Source of the DNA: Hyphomicrobiales bacterium
GTDB taxonomy: Bacteria; Pseudomonadota; Alphaproteobacteria; Rhizobiales; Devosiaceae
Direction of reading: 5' to 3'
DNA: 64,000 bases
NCBI GenBank assembly: GCA_900470445.1
Contig: UCAU01000018.1
Coordinates: 1 to 64,000, forward strand
Shown here one piece after another: positions 35,445-44,896 of this stretch (position 1 is the stretch's first letter; every line of letters starts with the position of its first letter). The notes beneath the pieces were generated by a model, which had not been told where the DNA came from, did not search any database, and saw only the letters and a program-made list of their open reading frames with translations. Made by a program: the position numbers and the translations under genes.

Positions 35445-36362
35445 ATGTTGAAGCACCTGTTCTCCGCCGGCCTGATCGCCGCCCTGATGCTGTCGAGCGC
35501 ATCGGCGCGGGAAATTACCCACGCCATGGGCACGACCGACGTGCCCGACCAGCCGCAGCGGGTGGTGATCCTGACCAATGAAGGCACCGAGGCATTGCTG
35601 CATCTGGGCGTAGTGCCGGTCGGGGCGGCGCAGAGTTGGGATGCCGATCCGTTTTACGCGCATCTGCTGCCACTGCTGGGTGACGCGGTTTCGCTGGGCA
35701 CCGAAACGGCGATCAATCTCGAGCTGGTCGCCTCGCTCGAACCCGATCTGATCATCGGCACCAAGGTGCGCCAGGAAAAGATCTATGAGCAGCTTTCGGC
35801 CATTGCGCCGACAGTGATGTCGGAAACGATCGGGGAAAGCTGGCTCAAGAATTATCAGTTCTATGGCGAGGTGCTGGGCCTGGGCGACAAGGCGGCGGCA
35901 AATGTCGCGGCGCTGGAAACGCGAGCCAAGCAATTGGCTGCAGCCATTGGCGATGGCGTGAATGAAGAGATTTCGCTGGTGCGCTTCTCGCCGTCGCGCA
36001 CCAGGCTTTATTTCCGCGGTAGTTTCCCCGGCGTGGTGCTGGACCTGGTGGGGTTCAAGCGCCCGCCGGCGCAGGATCATCTCGAGACCTTCACCGAAGT
36101 GCAGAAGGAACGCATCCCCGAAATGGCGGGCGATCGCATTTTCTACTTCTCCTCGGACAACGACAATAGTGAGGACAAGGCCAATATGGACGAGTGGTTG
36201 GCCGATCCGCTGTGGCTCAACCTCGAGGCGGTGAAGGCGGGCAAGGCGCAGCGCGTGGGCGAATTGGCGTGGAATGCCGGGGGCGGTATTTACTGCGCCT
36301 ATATGATGCTGGACGATCTGGCCGATATCTATGGCGTGACCCTGCCGCCGCTTGGCCAATAA
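35445..36362 (+). CDS. Siderophore ABC importer, substrate-binding protein (copy 2)
   Basis: The 305-residue periplasmic protein has a signal peptide (~20 residues, ending Ser-Ala-Ser-Ala). It is a clear paralog of the gene just upstream: both mature proteins begin Arg-Glu-Ile-Thr-His-Ala-Met-Gly and share Ile-Leu-Thr-Asn-Glu-Gly-Thr-Glu-Ala-Leu-Leu and Arg-Gln-Glu-Lys-Ile-Tyr. They differ mainly in the second lobe and around the cleft, which suggests a different ligand. Its TAA overlaps the ATG of the sucrase/ferredoxin-like gene by one base (TAATG), so those two are coupled. Confidence 0.92.
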   Translation: MLKHLFSAGLIAALMLSSASAREITHAMGTTDVPDQPQRVVILTNEGTEALLHLGVVPVGAAQSWDADPFYAHLLPLLGDAVSLGTETAINLELVASLEPDLIIGTKVRQEKIYEQLSAIAPTVMSETIGESWLKNYQFYGEVLGLGDKAAANVAALETRAKQLAAAIGDGVNEEISLVRFSPSRTRLYFRGSFPGVVLDLVGFKRPPAQDHLETFTEVQKERIPEMAGDRIFYFSSDNDNSEDKANMDEWLADPLWLNLEAVKAGKAQRVGELAWNAGGGIYCAYMMLDDLADIYGVTLPPLGQ

Positions 36363-37237
36363 TGGTTCGACTGTTCTGCACCGATCTGGCCATTGCCAAA
36401 GGCGAACCCCAGGAGGGCCTGGGCGCGCTGGCCGAACGGCATTTGTTCATCCGCTGGCCCAAGGGCAAATGGCGGCGGCCGCGCTATATGGCCGCCGACA
36501 TGAGCGAGGCGCTGCAAGGCGCGATGAAAGCGAGCATGGGCCATGGCCGCTATGTCGGGCTGGTCGATAGCGGGAACGGGCCGGAGCTGGAGCTGCTGTC
36601 GTTTCCCGATGGACAGCGCTACGTGCCGGCCGATCAGGCGGAAGCGGCCGCGCTGGTTATCGCATGGGGCGAGGGGCAGGCGTTGCCGGGGGACGTGTTC
36701 GAGCGGCAGGTGATCTTGTGCTGCACGGACGCCAAGACCGATGCCTGCTGCGCGCGCTATGGCTTTCCGGTCTATAAGGCGCTGGCGGCAAGTACCGATG
36801 CGTTCGATGTGCTGCAATGCACCCATATCGGCGGTTGCCATTTTGCGCCCTCAGTCATCGTCATGCCCAATCGCGACCGCTATGGGCGGCTGACGCCCGC
36901 CGATGTGCCGGCCTTTCTCGATGCCCTGTCACGCGGGCAATATTTCCTCCCCGCCTTCAAAGGGCGCAATGGGCTGGATGAAGCGCGGCAAACTGCCGAG
37001 ATTGCGGCGATGCGGTGGGCGGAGGGGCATGGCTATGCCCAGGCCGCGGTGCGGCTGGATGAAACGGCCGATATTTCGGTCGATGACATGGATGTACGGT
37101 TTACCGTGCAGGGCATTGCGCTCAGCGTGGCGCTGACGCGGACGCAGTTCGACGTGCAGGGCAATTGCCGCGATATCGAAGCCGAGGCGTTCAAGCCGGT
37201 GGGGCGCTGGACCGTGAGCGGCGTCTCCGCCCGCTAA
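36362..37237 (+). CDS. Sucrase/ferredoxin-like (thioredoxin-fold [2Fe-2S]) protein
   Basis: The 291-residue protein matches the Suc_Fer-like family: Cys120-Cys121-Thr-Asp-x4-Asp-x-Cys129-Cys130-Ala-Arg-Tyr-Gly, then Cys153-Thr-His155-Ile-Gly-Gly-Cys159-His-Phe-Ala-Pro and Asp-Arg-Tyr-Gly-Arg-Leu. Some of these cysteines and histidines probably hold a [2Fe-2S] cluster. The N-terminal part is Phe-Cys-Thr-Asp-Leu. Translational coupling to a siderophore-binding protein suggests it reduces ferric-siderophore in the cytoplasm to release iron, a job done by FhuF-like proteins elsewhere. This role is inference. The start at 36362 is fixed by the TAATG overlap. Confidence 0.85.
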   Translation: MVRLFCTDLAIAKGEPQEGLGALAERHLFIRWPKGKWRRPRYMAADMSEALQGAMKASMGHGRYVGLVDSGNGPELELLSFPDGQRYVPADQAEAAALVIAWGEGQALPGDVFERQVILCCTDAKTDACCARYGFPVYKALAASTDAFDVLQCTHIGGCHFAPSVIVMPNRDRYGRLTPADVPAFLDALSRGQYFLPAFKGRNGLDEARQTAEIAAMRWAEGHGYAQAAVRLDETADISVDDMDVRFTVQGIALSVALTRTQFDVQGNCRDIEAEAFKPVGRWTVSGVSAR

Positions 37238-37463
37238 TCTTGCGACTATTACGTAGCGGGCAAATCGCATTATAGTTGCCTCATCGAAACGATCAGGCCG
37301 CCTGTATCAAGGCAGGTGCTGACATTGTTGTTTGCCGAGAGGAGGGTCCGGCGACGCGTCGGGCCGCAAGCTTGCCGACCGCTATTTCTGATCAGCCGAT
37401 TTTTTGCCAACAGGCCAGCCATTGCACTGACGAGCCGGCCCATAAACCAGACGGTGTCCAGCC

Positions 37464-38669
37464 ATGACCGCTCCCGCCGCCAAGCCCGAATGGGCACAGA
37501 GCAAACACGACAAAGCCAATGCAGCGCGGATCGCGGCCGGTGAGAAGCCGCGCCGCCGCCGCTGGCCATGGATATTGCTGGCGCTCGTGGTGCTGGCGAT
37601 AGTCGCCTTCATCGCATTCAACATGCTGCAGCCGCCGCCCGAAGCGCCGGTGGAAACCGCTGCCGCCGAGACAGTGATGCAAGTGACCACATCCGAGGTC
37701 ACCAGTGTGGCGCCGCAGACCTTGGCGCAGCAGGTCAAGGTTACCGGCTCGCTGGGGCCGCAGCGGCAGACGCAGGTGGCCTCACAGGTTTCCGCTCGCG
37801 CCGTGGCCGTGATGGCGCGGCCGGGCGACGCGGTTAACGAGGGCGATGTGCTGGTGCAGCTCGATACCGAAAGCCTGCGCATCCAGCTCGACCAGCAGAC
37901 CAGCACGGCGGCCGCGACGCGGGCGCAACTGGTGCTGGCGGAAAGCCAACTCTTGCGCACAACCGATCTGATCGAACGCGGCTTGACCGCTTCATCGGGG
38001 CTGGAACAGGCGCAATCGAGTGTTGATGCCCTGCGCGCCAATCTTGCGGCGCTCGAGGGTCAGGTGGAAGCGGCGCGCATTGGCGTGCAGAACGCCACCA
38101 TCAAGGCACCGATGACCGGCATCGTTTCGGAACGCAGTGTCGAGCCGGGCCAGATGGTGGCGCAGGGCACGGCCGTTTTCACCATTGTCGATCTCACCAC
38201 GATCGAGCTGACGGCAGCAGCGCCGGTCAGCGCTGGGGCATTGGTCAAGCCGGGGCAGAGCGTCGCCGTATCGGTGGAGGGCATTGCCAATCGTACCTTC
38301 GAGGGCAAGGTGGAGCGGGTCAATCCGGTGGCTGCCGCCGGTACGCGGACAATCCCGGTCTATATCACGCTCGACAATGCCGACGGGGTGCTGCGCGGCG
38401 GCATGTTCGCAGTTGGCCAGATCACGGTGGCCGAGCAGCCCGATGCGCTGGCACTGCCCAGCGGGGCAGTGCGCGAGGATGCCGAGGGCTTTTATGTGCT
38501 CAAGGTGGAGGGGGATAGTGTTGTTCGCCAGGGCGTGGAAAAGGGCAGCGAGTGGAGCGCGGGGCGGCTGATCGAGATGACGTCCGGGATCAGCGCCGGC
38601 GACGTCATCGTCACGGCAGTGTTGACCCAGCTGGAGCCGGGCGATCGCATCGAGATGGTGGAGAACTGA
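37464..38669 (+). CDS. RND efflux periplasmic adaptor (MFP, AcrA/HlyD family)
   Basis: The 401-residue protein has a basic cytoplasmic tail, one membrane anchor (~35-52) and the adaptor domains in order: barrel-sandwich lipoyl half (Val-Lys-Val-Thr-Gly-Ser-Leu), coiled hairpin (~130-200), second lipoyl half (Ala-Pro-Met-Thr-Gly-Ile-Val) and beta-barrel. It links an RND pump to an outer-membrane channel. The RND gene follows 3 bases after the stop. No outer-membrane channel gene is in the operon. The 227-base leader has a perfect CGACGCGTCG palindrome (37352-37361). Confidence 0.92.
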   Translation: MTAPAAKPEWAQSKHDKANAARIAAGEKPRRRRWPWILLALVVLAIVAFIAFNMLQPPPEAPVETAAAETVMQVTTSEVTSVAPQTLAQQVKVTGSLGPQRQTQVASQVSARAVAVMARPGDAVNEGDVLVQLDTESLRIQLDQQTSTAAATRAQLVLAESQLLRTTDLIERGLTASSGLEQAQSSVDALRANLAALEGQVEAARIGVQNATIKAPMTGIVSERSVEPGQMVAQGTAVFTIVDLTTIELTAAAPVSAGALVKPGQSVAVSVEGIANRTFEGKVERVNPVAAAGTRTIPVYITLDNADGVLRGGMFAVGQITVAEQPDALALPSGAVREDAEGFYVLKVEGDSVVRQGVEKGSEWSAGRLIEMTSGISAGDVIVTAVLTQLEPGDRIEMVEN

Positions 38670-38672
38670 TCC

Positions 38673-41600
38673 ATGTTCCTCACCCGTATCAGCGTCAATC
38701 ACCCGGTCTTTGCCACCATGATCATGGTGGCCATGTTGGTGTTCGGCATCTACTCCTATCAGCGGCTGCCGATCGAGCAATTGCCCAATATCGACTTCCC
38801 CGTGGTCGCGGTGGTGGTCAGCTATCCCGGCGCCTCGCCCGAGGCGGTGGAAAACGACATCGTCAAGCCGATCGAAGAGGCGGTGAATACGATTGGCGGG
38901 TTGGATAATATCCAATCCACCTCGCAGTCGGGCCAGGCCATGGTGCTCATCTTCTTTGATATGAGCGTCAATTCGCAGGCCGCGGCGCAGGATGTGCGCG
39001 ACCGGCTGGCGACGGTCGAGGCGGGCTTCCCCGACAATGCGGGCGACGCCCAGGTGTTGCGCTTCGATCCCGCCGAATTGCCGGTGATTTCGGTGGCGGT
39101 CAGCTCGCAAACGCTGTCGCCGCGTGACCTGACGGCGCTGACCGAAGATGTCATTGTCGCCCGGTTGTCCAATATTTCCGGGGTCGGCCGCGCCACGGTG
39201 GTGGGCGGGGTGCCGCGCCAGCTCAATGTGCTGGTCGATCCGGACAAGCTCAACGCGTTCAATGTGGGCGTCAGCCAGGTGATCCAGGCGCTGGATCAGG
39301 AAAACCAGAACCTGCCGGCGGGCTCGCTGACCCAGGGCAATCAGGTGCAGTCGATCCAGGTCGAGGGCCGGATCGAGCAGGCCAATGATTTCCTCGACAT
39401 CATCGTGGCGCGCCAGGGCGGCCAGGCGGTCTATCTGCGCGACGTGGCAACCATCGAGGATGGCCAGGCCGACATTACCAGCATGGCGCTGCTCAATGGC
39501 CAGCCGGCTCTGGCGATCGACGTGGTCAAGACGCAGGGCGCCAATACGGTTGGCGTGGCCGAGGATGTGCGCGCGGCGATCGCCCGCATGCAGGCCGATG
39601 AATTGCCGGACGATGTGCGGCTTGAAATCGTGCGCGACAATGCCGTGCCGGTGGAGGACTCCTTCCATGCGGTGCAGAACATGCTGATCGAAGGCGCGGT
39701 GCTGGCCGTGTTCATCGTCTTCCTGTTCCTCAATTCGTGGCGGTCCACCGTCATCACGGGACTGACCCTGCCGATCTCGATCATCGGGGCGATGATCGTG
39801 CTGTATTTCCTGGGCTTTACCCTCAACATGATGACGCTGATGGCGCTGTCGCTGGCGGTCGGCATTCTGATCGACGACGCCATCGTGGTGCGAGAAAACA
39901 TCATGCGGCACCTGCATATGGGCAAGTCGCACCGGCAGGCGGCGCTCGATGGCACCAACGAAATTGGCCTCGCCGTGCTGGCGACCACGTTGTCGATCGT
40001 GGCGGTGTTCCTGCCGGTTGCCTTCATGGAAGGGATTTTGGGGCGCTTCTTCCTGCAATTCGGCGTCACCGTTTCGGTGGCGGTGCTGATCTCGCTGTTC
40101 GTCGCCTTCACGCTCGATCCGATGATGAGCAGTGTCTGGTATGACCCGGCGGCCCATCCCGATGCCAAGCGCGGCCCGATCGGGCGGGCGGTGGCGCAGT
40201 TCGACCGCTTCTTCCAGTGGATCGGGGAAGGCTATCGGGGCGTGCTGCGCTGGTGCCTCAAATTCCGCAAGACGACGCTGGCCATTGCGGTCGCTTCGTT
40301 TATCGGCACGTTCTTCCTGTTCCCGCTGGTGGGCGTGGAATTCGTGCCGGCGACGGATAATGGCGAATTCCAGGTCGATATCGAAACGCCGACGGGCTCG
40401 TCCATCGACTATACCGCCAGCAAGGTCCGCCAGATCGACGCGACGCTCAAACGCTTCCCGGAAGTTGCGGGCACCTATGCCACGATCAATGCGGGCACGA
40501 CGACGGGCGACAACAAGGCGACCATTGTGGTGACCATGGTCGAAAAGGCCGAACGCAGCCGTAGTCCGGTGCAGATGACCGAGCCGGTTCGCCTGGCGCT
40601 GCAGCAAATCCCCGGTGTGGAGACCAGCGTCGGTGCCGCAGGAGGTCTGGGCGGTGGGGTTTCTGCGCCGATCTCCATCATCATGTATGGCGACAATTTC
40701 ACCGTGCTCGACCAATTGGCGCGGCAATTGATGGCCAAGCTCGAAGCGATCGACGGGCTGATCGATGTCAAATCCAGCCTCGATGATGCCCAGCCGGTGC
40801 TGGGCGTGCGGATCGAGCGGGACCGGGCCAGCGATCTTGGCGTCAACCTGCAACAGATCGGCGCGACGCTGGGGCCGATGCTGGGCGGGGAGGAAGTGAC
40901 GGACTGGACGGCGCCCAATGGCGATAATTATACGGTGACCGTGCGGCTGCCCGAATGGGCGCGTGACGATGTCGAGACGCTGGGCTCGCTCCCCATTACC
41001 CAGAGCGGGGCCACCGGCTCCAATGCCATGGTGCGGCTCGACCAGGTGGCGCAGATCGTGCAATCGGAAGGGCCGGGGGAAATCCTGCGGCGGGACTTGT
41101 CGCGGCAGGTCAGCGTCACGGCGAACCTGTCCGGGGTCGAGCTGGGCTCAGTGACGGCGGCGCTGCAGGCGGCGGTGGACAGTGTCGAAATGCCGGTGGG
41201 CTATCGCACCTCGATGGGCGGCGATGTCGAGGAGCTGAACGAAACCGCGGGGGCCGCCGGATCGGCGCTGCTGCTGGCGGTGATCTTCATTTATCTGGTG
41301 CTGGCCAGCCAGTTCGGCAGTTTCCTGCAGCCCATTGCCATCATGGTGTCGTTGCCGCTGGCGTTGATCGGGGTGATGCTGGGCCTGTTGGTGGGCGGCT
41401 CGACGCTCAACATGTTCTCGGCCATCGGCTTCATCATGCTGATGGGCCTCGTGGTCAAGAACGCCATCCTGTTGGTCGACAATGCCAACCAGCATGTGCG
41501 CGAAGGCTGGAACCTCTATGAGGCGCTGGTCGAGGCGGGGGCAACGCGTTTCCGACCGATCATCATGACGACGCTGGCGATGATTTTCGGCATGCTGCCG

Positions 41601-41804
41601 CTGGCGCTGAGCCTGCATGAAGGCAGCGGGCAGAATGCGCCCATGGCGCATGCAGTGATCGGGGGGCTGTTGAGCTCGACGGCGCTGACGCTGGTCGTGG
41701 TGCCGGTGATGCTGACCTATATCGACAGCTTCAGCCACTTTACCCGCCGGTTCCTGCCCAAGGCGCCGGATGATGCGGAAGCCAAGCACGCACCTGCGGA
41801 GTAG
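38673..41804 (+). CDS. RND efflux pump, HAE-1 (AcrB/MexB-like) family
   Basis: The 1043-residue inner-membrane pump has 12 helices and two large periplasmic loops. The proton-relay pair Asp-Asp is in helix 4 (Gly-Ile-Leu-Ile-Asp-Asp-Ala-Ile-Val-Val), and the N-terminus is typical (Phe-Leu-Thr-Arg-Ile-Ser-Val-Asn-His-Pro-Val). It is full length. Paired with the adaptor upstream, it should expel drugs, solvents or other amphiphiles. The specific substrate cannot be read. It ends 3 bases from the converging mrpG stop. Confidence 0.95.
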   Translation: MFLTRISVNHPVFATMIMVAMLVFGIYSYQRLPIEQLPNIDFPVVAVVVSYPGASPEAVENDIVKPIEEAVNTIGGLDNIQSTSQSGQAMVLIFFDMSVNSQAAAQDVRDRLATVEAGFPDNAGDAQVLRFDPAELPVISVAVSSQTLSPRDLTALTEDVIVARLSNISGVGRATVVGGVPRQLNVLVDPDKLNAFNVGVSQVIQALDQENQNLPAGSLTQGNQVQSIQVEGRIEQANDFLDIIVARQGGQAVYLRDVATIEDGQADITSMALLNGQPALAIDVVKTQGANTVGVAEDVRAAIARMQADELPDDVRLEIVRDNAVPVEDSFHAVQNMLIEGAVLAVFIVFLFLNSWRSTVITGLTLPISIIGAMIVLYFLGFTLNMMTLMALSLAVGILIDDAIVVRENIMRHLHMGKSHRQAALDGTNEIGLAVLATTLSIVAVFLPVAFMEGILGRFFLQFGVTVSVAVLISLFVAFTLDPMMSSVWYDPAAHPDAKRGPIGRAVAQFDRFFQWIGEGYRGVLRWCLKFRKTTLAIAVASFIGTFFLFPLVGVEFVPATDNGEFQVDIETPTGSSIDYTASKVRQIDATLKRFPEVAGTYATINAGTTTGDNKATIVVTMVEKAERSRSPVQMTEPVRLALQQIPGVETSVGAAGGLGGGVSAPISIIMYGDNFTVLDQLARQLMAKLEAIDGLIDVKSSLDDAQPVLGVRIERDRASDLGVNLQQIGATLGPMLGGEEVTDWTAPNGDNYTVTVRLPEWARDDVETLGSLPITQSGATGSNAMVRLDQVAQIVQSEGPGEILRRDLSRQVSVTANLSGVELGSVTAALQAAVDSVEMPVGYRTSMGGDVEELNETAGAAGSALLLAVIFIYLVLASQFGSFLQPIAIMVSLPLALIGVMLGLLVGGSTLNMFSAIGFIMLMGLVVKNAILLVDNANQHVREGWNLYEALVEAGATRFRPIIMTTLAMIFGMLPLALSLHEGSGQNAPMAHAVIGGLLSSTALTLVVVPVMLTYIDSFSHFTRRFLPKAPDDAEAKHAPAE

Positions 41805-41807
41805 TGG

Positions 41808-42167
41808 CTAGCCGTCGTCGCGCCCGAAACGTGACGGCGGCACCGCGCCCGTACCCTCTTCGCGGTCGCGATAGAGGGCGGCGCGGGCCAGGAGCATCAG
41901 CGTTACCGGGGTGGTGACCGAGACGAAAATGAAGATCAGCACTTCATGCACCGACAGGCGCTGGCCGGTGATGGTGAAATAGAGCACCGAGCCGAGCAGG
42001 ATGAAGCCCGTGCCCAGGCTGGTGCCGAGCGTGGGTGCGTGCACGCGTTCGTAAAAGCTGGAAAAGCGTGCGAGGCCAATGGCGCCCACCAGCGTCAGGA
42101 AGGCGCCGGCCAGCACGCAGATACCGACCAGAATGGCAAGCCAGAGCGGCAGATCGTCCGGGATCAT
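41808..42167 (-). CDS. mrpG: Mrp antiporter subunit G
   Basis: The 119-residue subunit has three membrane helices and the MrpG core Ile-Gly-Leu-Ala-Arg-Phe-x-x-Phe-Tyr-Glu-Arg-Val-His-Ala. It is last in the Mrp operon. Its ATG overlaps the MrpF stop by 4 bases, so I start it at 42167, not at an earlier in-frame codon inside mrpF. Confidence 0.93.
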   Translation of the reverse strand: MIPDDLPLWLAILVGICVLAGAFLTLVGAIGLARFSSFYERVHAPTLGTSLGTGFILLGSVLYFTITGQRLSVHEVLIFIFVSVTTPVTLMLLARAALYRDREEGTGAVPPSRFGRDDG

Positions 42168-42445
42168 TCGATCACCTCGCCACGCATGAGGAATTTGGCC
42201 AGCGCCACTGTGCCGACAAAGCCGAGCAGGGAAATGATCAGCGCGACCTCGAAATAGACCGAGGTGCCATAGTGAATGCCGAAGACGACCAGCAGCAGCA
42301 TGGCGTTCACATAGAGCGCGTCGAGGCTGACAATGCGGTCCTGGGCGCGGGGGCCCTTGATGACGCGGTAGATGGTGGCGACCATGGCCAGAGCCAGCAT
42401 GACCTGGGCCGTCGTCAATGTCCAAAACAGGATGGCAGCGCTCAT
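42164..42445 (-). CDS. mrpF: Mrp antiporter subunit F
   Basis: The 93-residue subunit has three helices and the MrpF motif Gly-Pro-Arg-Ala-Gln-Asp-Arg-Ile-Val-Ser-Leu-Asp. It overlaps mrpE by 4 bases. Confidence 0.94.
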   Translation of the reverse strand: MSAAILFWTLTTAQVMLALAMVATIYRVIKGPRAQDRIVSLDALYVNAMLLLVVFGIHYGTSVYFEVALIISLLGFVGTVALAKFLMRGEVIE

Positions 42446-42926
42446 TGGAAAATCTCCAGCAGCAGCGCTTCATAGCGGTGCTTGATGGTGTCGATCCATT
42501 CCTGCTCGTCAATCAGATCGAGCACATGCACCAGGACGGTGCTGCCCACCGGATCATATTCCAGCCAGGCGCTGCCCGGGGTTGCCGTGACGATGCAGGA
42601 CAGCACGGCAAGGCCGCTTTTGTCCTTGAGCTCGAGCGGCAACAGCAGGAAACCGGATTTATGCTCGCCGCGCCGGCCGCGCAGGATGATGCCGGCGACG
42701 GCCAGATTGGAGCGGGCGACATCGGCCAGCACCAGAACGATCAGCTTGATGATCTTGCCGGGGCGGCGGATTTTGGGGTGCTCGGGTTGCAATGCCGCCA
42801 TGGCGTGGGTGGCACCAAAGGCGATGAGGCCGCCGAGCAGGATGTGGCCGAGGCCGAGCGATTGCTGCAGCAGCAGCCACATCAGCAGCAGTCCGACAAA
42901 GAGCAGCGGATAGGGCAGAACGCGTT

Positions 42927-42930
<4 letters not shown>
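42442..42930 (-). CDS. mrpE: Mrp antiporter subunit E
   Basis: The 162-residue subunit has two to three N-terminal helices and a soluble C-terminal domain containing Ser-Cys-Ile-Val-Thr-Ala-Thr-Pro-Gly, the MrpE signature. The ATG at 42930 overlaps the mrpD stop by 4 bases; the longer frame is a shadow of mrpD. Confidence 0.93.
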
Positions 42931-44560
<1,630 letters not shown>

Positions 44561-44561
<1 letters not shown>

Positions 44562-44896
44562 CAGCGTTCCCGCCCGTCGACATGGTCGGTGCCGGTAAAG
44601 CCGCGCGCGGCCAAAAGCACGACGAGGAAGAGCGCCGTCATGGCAAAGCCGATGACGATGGCGGTCAGCACCAGCGCCTGGGGCACCGGGTCGGTGTAAT
44701 TGGCGGGGTCGACCAATCCGCCCTCAACCACGGGCGCGGCGTCGATGCGCAGCCGGCCCATGCCGAAGATGAAGAGATTAACCGCATAGGAAATCAGCGA
44801 GAGGCCCACAATGACCTGGAAGGTGCGCGGGCGCAGCAGCAGCCACACCCCGCAAGTGGTGAGCACGCCAACGGCGATGGCCAGGATCAGTTCCAT
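44561..44896 (-). CDS. mrpC: Mrp antiporter subunit C
   Basis: The 111-residue subunit is homologous to NuoK of complex I, with three helices, a Gly-Leu-Ser-Leu-Ile-Ser-Tyr-Ala-Val-Asn-Leu segment and Asp-Pro-Val-Pro-Gln-Ala-Leu-Val-Leu-Thr-Ala-Ile-Val-Ile. It is coupled to the gene upstream by TGATG. Confidence 0.94.

Noticed and set aside
37352..37361. CGACGCGTCG palindrome upstream of the RND operon as an operator
   Set aside because: Ten-base GC palindromes are common at this base composition and no regulator gene is adjacent.
37992..41063. Very long open frame on the minus strand opposite the RND pump gene
   Set aside because: It is rich in His, Arg and Gly, has no recognisable domain, and lies wholly over a canonical pump gene. 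Long antisense frames are usual in GC-rich DNA.
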